A program made the position numbers and the translations under genes. The notes under the pieces were generated by a model that searched no databases, had not been told where the DNA came from, and worked only from the letters and a program-made list of their open reading frames with translations. From Roridomyces roridus (lineage: Eukaryota; Basidiomycota; Agaricomycetes; Agaricales; Mycenaceae): 64,000 bases of DNA. The stretch is taken from assembly GCA_029378245.1 (NCBI GenBank), contig JARKIF010000008.1, positions 2,418,001 to 2,482,000 on the forward strand, written 5' to 3'. Shown one piece after another: positions 56,593-64,000 of this stretch; the first letter of the stretch is position 1, and each line of letters begins with the position of its first letter.

Positions 56593-58757
56593 CAAGATTT
56601 TCATTGTTTGAGTTCTTGTATCGTCGCTCCGCCACGTTGGCGAGTACTGCGTCTGCCGACAGGTAGCCTAGAATCCCTCCATGATCACATGTACACATAT
56701 TCGATCGTGAAAATAACATACCTTGCAAGGCTGTAGGAGCAGGCTGAACGTTGTTTGACTTTTCAACTACCCTGGTCACCACAGAAAATCGAGACCCTCC
56801 TTCACCGGCCTAAGATCCGAATAAAACCGACCGCAATAGAGCACCGCAGATGCAGCTCGTCCCATGTAAGAGTCTGAGATGGTTCGCTCAGTAGTCCCCC
56901 GTCGACACACGCCTTCAAATTGACGACGTAGAAACAAGTGAACGGCGACCCGAGGCGCGTAAGTACTATCGCAGAGGTGCAGGAGCGACCATCAGGGGAA
57001 TATGGAGACCCGCCAGATCTGACGGCGTCGAGGGCGGATCGATAACCAGTATCGTCGAGGTTAGGCAGCGACGGGGAATCTTTGGACGAGGGGGATGTGA
57101 GGAAGATGGGGCATCTGCTAGCGGACTGAGACTCGACCGCCCGCGAACGGACCGTCCGTCCGTGTGCAGCCCGCGACCTCCTTCCCTCCAAGGTCGCCTG
57201 CGAAACGTCGGTGGGCTGGCGGACGAAGGTGGAGAATGCAATCCAAAGCCCGCAGAGCGGAAGACGCAATCCGTGCCCCACGGTCAGGGTAAGATGTGGA
57301 AGCGTAACCTGGGATGAGGATGAGTACCTTGACACCGAAGGAAAGCGAAAGACACACCGTCTAACGGTCATTGATGCCTGAACCGTAGCACCGCCCGTCT
57401 CTACGCAATCGAGAGGGTAGAATACCATCGGTAGCGAGCTCCTGGTCGTTCGACGTCGGCGTCGTCCGAGCCAGTGACGACAGCTGCGGTTACTATGTGA
57501 GTACACATCGTAGTATATGACCAGGTAGGTCCGTCATCGGCGTTCCTCGTCAGCGGAGATGGGGTGTACATCGGATTAGGAAGGGCCCAAGTAATGCTTG
57601 CTTGTAAGAGATGAGCGGAAATTGACAAGAGGGCGCAAAAGACGCACGAGGAACCAGTGTATACGAGACGTCACTAGTCGATAGGCGTGGGATGCGCCAT
57701 GGCAAGCGAGTCTTAGCGCGGATGGTCCTGCGGTACATCTGAAGCGTTTATGGGTATCATCCAGGGCAGCAGACAGGTCCCTGTCGTGCGCAAGCAGCTT
57801 GAGTCATGTCTTGGCTGGTTTGAAGCGCTAGCGGGACCAGGGTAGGAGTTGTAGTGGCGGAGAAAAGGACAGGATTGATCTCGGAGTTCCGACGCCCGCC
57901 ATCACTGAGTCAGCTTTGCACTTGCTGTCGACCACCATCTTCTCCCTTTGATCTCCCTTGCTCTCCACTTGGAACGCTGGGCTCTTCTCGGCGGCGGTAC
58001 TCCTAGATCATTCTCTTTCCCTCATTTTTTCCAGCCCCTCCAAGACACGAAACTGGGCTGAATCTTGGTCGCAAACCGAGCCTTGGGCGCAGTGTGAATT
58101 ACCAGGCGGCCGGCCTACCAGCGAGGTCTCTCCTACTTCGATAAATACCCGGCATGAACGGTACTTGAATATAATCCATATTCTCGCTGCCTTTCCTGGA
58201 AGCAGCCCAATCCGAGGTAAAGACATCAACTTGCAACGGCTGCTGATTTATTCAAAATTGGACTCATATTGGGCGTTCAAGACTTTCCGGTTCACCGCTT
58301 GAAATTCTCTCGATGTCTTACCCAATTCAACCTCAGAGCAAGCAACTACCAAGCTCACAACAAATGGAATATGTCCTCCACCTCCGCCACGCTCCCGTCG
58401 TAACCATGAATACACCGTGGATGACCCCTCAATCTTCACTTATCACGAGACCCGAGCCCTCTTTGAGACCTTGGGCCACAGCACCAAGTTCACCACCTTC
58501 CACACAACCCCCGTCCCGGATCAAACTCCGCTTCCTTCCCCGAGCTCTCTACGACTCGACCCCTGCGCGCCGTCCTTCTGATATCGTAGTGACTGCTATA
58601 TTCAAGCAGGTACATTCTCCACAACTTTTTTTCTTGTCTCCTCACGTTTTCTGGACCAGAAATGCTACCCCCCTCGCACCGGCACCCCTTTTCTGGTAGT
58701 TGACACTCCGTCGACTATCCACGCCTGCTCAGCGATGGATCGAAAACCCGTTATATC
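56593..58757. other. Gene-poor region between homeodomain copies
   Basis: Overlapping frames at 56802-57506 (minus, 234 codons, Ser/Arg/Pro-rich, ending HLRCSIAVGFIRILGR), 57401-57738 (minus) and 58313-58699 (plus, MSYPIQPQSKQLPSSQQME...) are unrecognised. One may be a real exon, but I cannot support splice joins. No partner homeodomain gene of mating-type style is seen on either strand. Confidence 0.35.
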
Positions 58758-59330
58758 ATATTATCTGGAGCCCGCGGTTGCAACATCTCGGCTGGAACGT
58801 TTGCATAATATCGTCCATCTTTCGCGCCTGGCGTATGTGGATTCTTCCTCAGTTGGAAACCCTTGCTCTTCCTTACAATGACACCAGTGCCACTGAGACT
58901 CAATAACCGCCACGGGCAATGAATGTACTTTCAACTCCACTCTGACAAGACTACCACGCCATTATCGATCACACATCGAGTCATATCCCTCTCGAATTCG
59001 TTCTACTTTCCACAGCCCGAGAGATCCGTCCGCGTCAAGTCCAGCATCGCCAAAGAAGAGTATATATTCACTCCTCCCAGGCCTCGCCACCGTCCACCGA
59101 AACGGCAGAATCAAGGCTGAATGCCGTTCAATTTCAAGTACCGAATGAAATATCCACACACACCCTGGATCCCTCGCCCGAGCATCGTCTTCGTATCGCG
59201 ATCTCTTCAGGTGTGTCGACGAGTACTATCACGAACTGGTACGTGTGATGTTGAGCGGAAAGGAAAGGAGAAACTGAAGCCTTCACCAAGGTGCTGAAAT
59301 AAAAGGAAACGGCTGCGCCCTCGCCGTATC
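58758..59330 (+). pseudogene. Decayed copy of the GGTF-homeodomain gene
   Basis: At 58758 the start ATG is ATA and the motif reads LSGARGCNISAGTFA followed by TAA. About 330 bp on, the nucleotide sequence again follows the intact gene: CCCAGGCCTCGCCACCGTCC, then a frame DPSPEHRLRIAISSGVSTSTITNW that corresponds to DPSPEQRLRIAISSGVSTRSIKNW, then a GTACGT donor at the conserved intron. After that intron the WFRDRRKR exon has become W-C-stop-NKRKR. Start loss, stops and small indels leave no product. Intron positions are conserved, so it arose by gene duplication, not retroposition. Confidence 0.78.
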
Positions 59331-60304
59331 CGCACGAGATGAGCGTCAAGAAGAGCCATATCTTTCCGTGCTCTTTTTGACAACGGTCTGTTGGGCGATC
59401 TCCTCTTCGCGTTTTATTCGTGATGTTTCATTGAGCACGGGGACTGAGCTTTTAAGACCGCGTCGTCGTGGTCATTTTTTTACTCTTCTCAACCTAGTCA
59501 ACCTTCCTGCAATGCACTCAAGTCTCTCTCATTCCCGGGAATCTTCACGCAAATTCGCAAGATCCTGTCCGCTACAGCTTCAACTGACCGTTTGGCGCTC
59601 AGTGCGACTCGGCATGTCCTGAGGTTCGTTTATTTTCCGTCGAGTTGATTTTGGAACCTGCGACTAATACTTGGTGGTAACATTGAACAACGAAGCGCTC
59701 AACGATCAGCTGGTCGAACTCAAGGTATGCATATTGTCATCTTGTCGTGAATGCGATCCGATCAAGGAGCTTGGTCGGACGGTCCACATACAAAATGGAA
59801 GCGGCTGGCTGTTCAAAGCACCCGTGCCGAGCCACTTGAACATCATCTCTGTCGTCCAGTGAGAGGATTGATACAGTCACCTGCTCGTTTCATCCGGTAT
59901 GGCTTGATTCATACAGCCATGCATTCCGAGGATGGAACCCCCGAAACACCAGACCGGCGCTGGCAGACCACCAAATTCCAAGTCCGGCTGAAGAGCAGTG
60001 TGATTTTCATGACCCCGCAGTTGATGATTTCGATGGGATGGTTGATTTTAGACATAAAACAACCCGGTGACCGTTCAACATGACAGCGGGAGTTGGATTG
60101 GGACCTCTCATGTCCCTGTCGCCGTTGATGGATAAGACCGGCTGACCTTTGGCAGTGCTCGGAGGTAAGATGGTAACGATGAGAGGGCCAGCTGACGTTC
60201 GAAGGTGTAAGAAGTGCAGTCGAGAATAGAGTGATGGCGCTGGACCACGGAAGGCTATAAGGATGCTCAATGTCTGACTTCCAGACGCACTGTACAATTC
60301 TGCG
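59331..60304. other. Unassigned stretch
   Basis: Plus frames at 59368-59622, 59671-59862 (NEALNDQLVELK then a GTATGC donor-like site) and 59751-60083 are short. The middle one could be an exon, but no join is supported. Confidence 0.35.
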
Positions 60305-60969
60305 ATGTCTCAACTTGCATCCTCGCTGTTGTTTTCCGCCATATCTTTGATTCCCCACCACGCATCTCGCTACATTCTACTGGGGTTCAGCGCTGTTTTT
60401 GTCGTTGCAAGTGCCGCCTATTACCAGCACCCCTCGGCACAGCTCCAAAACCTCGAAGAACTGATCCAGCAGACCGAGGACACCCTGCGCGAGGCTCACA
60501 ATGAATTTCCCCTCAACTTCAGAATCAGCCTCGCGGGGCAGGGCATTCGATTGTTAAAGTACGAAACTCCTTGGAAGCCTTATTACTGTCCAGTGACAAT
60601 TTCTTCCATAGGGAGAAACGGACGGCATCTACGATACGCTGCCGCTTGCTGGAGACCCATCTCTCGATGTTCACTCTCAGGAGATACTTTATCATTTCTG
60701 GGGATATCCGTCGGTGTGCTCGTGCAGTCATGCACATCCATACAGTCGTGGAGGCAAGTGCACTCTGAATCTACTCTGGATACATCTCACCGTGCGGCTA
60801 CCAGCTATTGTTCGAGACCGAACGGCAGCACTATTATACGGCGGATATCAATGAGACTGAAACCATGCTCGCTGGTTTCCAGGTTGGACGTACCGGCGAT
60901 TTTTTCAGGTGTGTCTCGATGTACCATGGCGAGCTTGTATTGACTAGGTGGCATTTACACAGCGTCTAG
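60305..60969 (+). CDS. Small membrane protein with helical C-terminus
   Basis: Exons 60305-60558, 60612-60753 and 60805-60969 join in frame to 186 residues. A single transmembrane segment (YILLGFSAVFVVASAAYY, about 23-40) is followed by a coiled coil (LQNLEELIQQTEDTLREAHNE) and further helix (EKRTASTIRCRLLETHLS ... VVELLFETERQHYYTADINETETMLAGFQ). The second intron begins GCAAGT, a GC-AG intron; the joint VVE-LLFETERQ restores an uninterrupted helix, which supports it. I recall similar one-TM coiled-coil proteins as an agaric-specific family with no assigned role. A further splice near the C-terminus (AG/GTGTGT at 60918) cannot be excluded. Confidence 0.7.
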
Positions 60970-61447
60970 GGGATATAGTTTTGTTGCATTCATAAGGCGG
61001 TTGAATATTCCTTAATTTGGATTGACATTATCTACATCATGATCTGATCACAACCGCGGGAAATTGAAATCATCATGAAATGATCAAACCTTGATGTGTT
61101 GTTCGCTGACCGCAAACAACCCAATATCCGGCAGTGGTGGCTCAGACTCAACTTGCAATCAGAATTGCAGAAAGTCTGCGGCCCCACACACCTCTGCTTG
61201 AGAGTTCGCGCCATTCCATTCAAATAGCTAATTATCTGGTCTTAGCTAGCGCCCTGGAAGCGCCCAGCGTGTGTATTCATCATCATGTCGGGAGGGCTTT
61301 CGGACCTGGAGACATGCCTACTCGGGAAGCTTTCGAGTGTAGTTGCTTAATTGGAACTGCCGCGTCCCAACAGGGATTGCAGATTAGAGAAGATTCCCGT
61401 GGAACAGGCAGTGCGTGAATCAGTGGGAATAAGAATCTCACGCTGCA
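60970..61447. other. Intergenic
   Basis: No gene is seen; the short frame at 61134-61418 lacks features. The right end holds the promoter of the next gene. Confidence 0.4.
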
Positions 61448-61454
61448 TATATAA
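61448..61454 (+). promoter_or_regulatory. TATA box of the short GGTF gene
   Basis: TATATAA lies 90 bp before the ATG at 61545. Confidence 0.55.
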
Positions 61455-61544
61455 TGCATAGCTAGAGGCTACTTACACCGTGGGTTCAATTTGACACCGC
61501 CGAAGCTCCCTCCATACCCGCTCCCCACCACCACCTGTCGACTC

Positions 61545-61857
61545 ATGTTCTCCGGAGCGCAATCCTTCGTTATCAGCGGCGGGACATTCAATGTCACTGC
61601 TCCACCACCGCTCCGACTCGCCCAAGAACCGGCGGAAATTTTTCATGTACGTCCACCAGGCATTGGCACATGACCCCTATTGACGCGGGACTCAGCGGCT
61701 GCATAACATCGAAAGTCGTGTCAGACAAATGGAAATGAGCGTGCACGGAGGCGCCCCAGGACATCACCACGACCGTGACGCCGAGTCTCCCGACGCCGTG
61801 CTTTTCCCTCCCTCATCAAACATTCAACTCGGCACCCCGACGCGCCGCTGGCTGTGA
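61545..61857 (+). CDS. Short GGTF-motif protein, homeodomain lost
   Basis: Exons 61545-61646 and 61696-61857 join in phase 0 to 87 residues. It opens MFSGAQSFVISGGTFNV. The intron falls at the same place and phase as in the homeodomain gene: EIFH/RLHNIESRVRQ here, DILK/RLDNIDRQVRT there. After the heptad segment it has a His/Asp stretch (HHHDRD) and ends NIQLGTPTRRWL with TGA. No homeodomain is found in the following 300 bp. It is either a truncated paralogue or a naturally short member that keeps only the motif and heptad parts. Confidence 0.68.
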
Positions 61858-62184
61858 TGGAACATCTGTATTTATTTATTCTCCAGCCGTAGCTATTTAT
61901 TTTTCGCGATTTCGCTAGCCTTCATGTATTTATCTACGGTTCGGCTTGCAATCAACAATCATTGATCGCGGGTCTAATCTTGATTTCTCTCTCTCTCACG
62001 GTTCAACAGCGAGTCCCAGTGATATCTCCGCAATCAAGTCCAGTGTACATTGCCTTGAACTTGACTGCGGGTCACCGCCTCAATGACTTGGTCTGAGTCG
62101 AACCGCAGTCGACCACAGTCAGACTTGACTATGCATCGACTGCGCTAGACTGCGCACCACAGTAACATAGCCTTCTCAGTAGAG
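61858..62184. other. Intergenic
   Basis: AT-rich at the left (TATTTATTTATTCTCC), then a stretch with repeated GACTGCG/CAGTCGAC words (62060-62155). No gene. Confidence 0.4.
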
Positions 62185-62192
62185 TATAAAAG
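62185..62192 (+). promoter_or_regulatory. TATA box ahead of the hairpin array
   Basis: TATAAAAG at this position, followed by pyrimidine-rich sequence, would place a transcript start near 62215. The array at 62326-62565 would then lie in the leader. Confidence 0.6.
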
Positions 62193-62325
62193 GGTGTCTC
62201 TCCCTCCTGTTGAGACATCTTATCCTGTACCTACCTACTCAATCCAACGCTTGTTGAACCTCTCACTAATTGTGTGAACCTTGTGTACTCGACGTACACT
62301 ACTGCACTTATCTCCTTGTACTACA

Positions 62326-62565
62326 CTCAACGCAAAGCTTTGAGGTATTACAAGCATCTAAGTGACCGCCTTTATCAACTGAGAACCCTACGACGCAAAG
62401 CTTTGTAGTATTCTCTTTTATCTCGTTTACATTCTTCGGCGCAAAGCTTCGGGAATCTATTCGCAGTGATCAAGGCTCTTATACTGTTATCTTCGTCAAC
62501 TAGTAATCCTACGACGCAAAGCTTTGTAGTATTACTTTTAAACTCGTCTACATTCACGGCGCAAA
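62326..62565 (+). repeat. Array of five GCAAAGCTT hairpins
   Basis: The core CGCAAAGCTT recurs at about 62331, 62394, 62440, 62515 and 62560. Each core is bracketed by complementary arms that differ between copies: CTCAA/TTGAG, CTACGA/TTGTAG, ATTCTT/GGGAAT (with G-T pairs), CTACGA/TTGTAG and ATTCACG/CGTGAAT. Copies 2+3 and 4+5 form a 121-bp tandem duplication. A constant loop with changing but paired arms points to selection on a folded RNA or DNA form. Confidence 0.8.
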
Positions 62566-64000
62566 GCTTCGTGAATCTACTCGTAGCGGTGAAGATCCCT
62601 CACTCGACTGATTATATAAGAGTTCCCCCGAACTCTCTCTCTTGCTTTCTCGTGTTGCAACTACGCAACACCAACCGCTCTACATCGCGCTCTCCTCCGA
62701 CTCGGACTTGATCCGTCTTCCGTATCCGCGCGATACCGGTTTCGCTTACACTGGCACATGCAGGGATCACTCAGCGCCCCGTGTTCACTGTGCGACTTTA
62801 TTTTTTCAACAGAGTTGTACAGGTACCTCCCTCACACTTTCCAGGCGAACTCGAGGAAAAACAAGCAAGACGAAAGACAATATCACTGCGGCCCAATTCC
62901 GAGAGCTGATGGACGCGTTCGCGGACACCAGTTCCTTCGGCAGAGGAACGACTCCGGATTGCAAGAGACTTGAATTTGTCGGGGCGGCGTGTCAGAAGCC
63001 GGTGCGTTCACGGCCGCTCAAGCTTGATGGCGGGGTGGCTCTTGAACAAATTGTTGATGAACAAGCTAATAATGAAACCGTGTGAAATATTCACGCCATT
63101 GGTGATTGATGTTGTTGACCACATCACATGTCGCGTGGCTTCTTTGACCAAACCACCACCATGCGAACTCCGCCTTGTCCTCCGGCGCGACAGCCGCACT
63201 GGGACCACGGGCCCGTCGTGGAAGCTAAAGCGGTGGAAAAGTCCACGATTGTGCGGAGTCCGTCTCCATTGACCAGTAAGTTATGCCTAGAGCACATTCA
63301 ACTTTGATTCAAGTCCTTGTCATTACCTGGTTTTTCGCAGGCGATTCGACTCGAAGGGAGTAGACCCGCCGACTATCAGTCACCGTCGTTGCCTTCCCCT
63401 TTCTGGCCGTGCCAGAACCAGGTCCCCTTCGCCCTCCTCTCCAGCTACGACTTCACGCCCACCGTTTTCGTCCCGCGTTTGGTCACGCTGTCGAGGCTGT
63501 CGACCCAGTCAGTGTACCATTCCGACCGCATTCGATCGGGCTTCTTTTCTTACCTCTGGCAAGACTTTTCGCGGACTTCTTGGTACGGGAGCGCATTCGC
63601 CCATGCCCTAAGTATCTCTAGCACAATCTCTCGACTTGCTTGGTGGGCTTCTAGAGCGGAGAGGGTAGCTCCTGGAGGAGCGTATTGGGCTCGTCAGCGC
63701 CGTCAGCTGTCACGGCGTCGCCCATCATCTCAGCGGTACATCGAGTCATCGACTACCTCCCTCACCTCACCTCGACCCACCCCACTGTCTCCCTTCTTCC
63801 CCTCGCGTGCCATCGCTGCCCCTTTGCATCCGCCACACGATCGTCTCATCGGCGGTGGCGGTGGCATTTCGCTTTCTCCCCCGTGGAGAACTACATCTGC
63901 GTCTACTCGCTCGGGAGCATGGGGAGCCCAGGCTGCATCCGCGTCGCTGGGATGGACGGCCACAGCGGCATCTCAGGCCAAGCGATGATTGCCCGCCGCG
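62566..64000 (+). other. Right end, open frames without recognised domains
   Basis: Plus frames at 62642-63085 (contains KTSKTKDNITAAQFRELMDAFADTSSFG, protein-like) and 63317-63988 (223 codons, Ser/Arg-rich) stand downstream of the hairpin array. A GTAAGT donor near 63272 and an acceptor TTTTTCGCAG near 63341 may join parts of them. I cannot identify a product, and the gene, if any, may run off the window. Confidence 0.35.

Noticed and set aside
55968..59330. Mating-type (HD1/HD2) locus
   Set aside because: MAT homeodomain genes are long, divergently paired and of two classes. Here the proteins are tiny, point the same way and belong to one class.
62050..62675. Solo LTR
   Set aside because: A TATA box, leader-like sequence and an ending ...GCAACA suggested it, but no TG start with matching inversion, no target duplication and no second copy are found in the window.
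1..64000. tRNA, rRNA or CRISPR loci
   Set aside because: No complete cloverleaf, no ribosomal RNA motifs and no regular short repeats with unique spacers were found by eye. Degenerate B-box motifs at 18-20 kb do not fold into a tRNA that I can draw.

Overview
The window reads as a nuclear contig of a basidiomycete fungus, most probably an Agaricomycete. The evidence is the gene style: many 38-63 nt GT..AG introns, mosaic multi-exon genes, and local expansions of F-box, BTB/POZ, MYND-finger and kinase-like/PHD proteins, plus a chromodomain Ty3/Gypsy element. No ribosomal RNA, CRISPR array or bacterial operon structure is visible. Exon joins were worked out by hand from splice sites and reading frame. 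They are strong where every phase closes, as stated per gene, and weak elsewhere.

Left part (1-25.3 kb). A partial gene opens the window. Then come a kinase-like/PHD protein (554-2605, minus, 11 exons, frame closes), a BTB/POZ protein (2937-4062, minus), a gene-poor 3 kb, two facing MYND-finger genes (7125-9229 plus with two frame breaks, 9517-11252 minus), two F-box/LRR-like genes (12301-13733 with a frameshift, 15939-17209 intact), an F-box relic, and a Cys/His zinc-finger gene (21723-23801) flanked by clusters of a TTAACAGG motif. A compact cupin gene (24794-25309) follows.

Middle part (25.3-50 kb). This is a transposon graveyard built on a segmental duplication. Two F-box paralogues (28848-35762 and 39049-40202) are both dead by different lesions. 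The first is split by a self-priming, chromodomain-bearing Ty3/Gypsy element (29755-35591, minus), whose 3' LTR and about 72 bp of host gene were then deleted, and is trailed by a 1.7 kb terminal-inverted-repeat element (35839-37583). A cytochrome P450 3' half lacking its haem cysteine follows. Next is a 3.9 kb element with an 8-bp target duplication (43001-46946), itself hit by a 1.1 kb element with its own 8-bp duplication (44839-45974). The termini of the younger element recur as hairpin repeats at 41.8 and 49.9 kb. A gene of tiny phase-1 exons (48927-49858) abuts the last one.

Right part (50-64 kb). The main interest is a cluster of short genes sharing a start motif MFSGA-x2-F-x-I-S-GG-T-F. 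One (55968-56592) splices cleanly into a 156-residue protein ending in a homeodomain, one is a decayed copy (58758-59330), and one is an 87-residue version without homeodomain (61545-61857). A small membrane/coiled-coil protein (60305-60969) lies among them. Near the end, a TATA-led transcript-like region (62185-62565) carries five hairpins with a constant loop and covarying stems.
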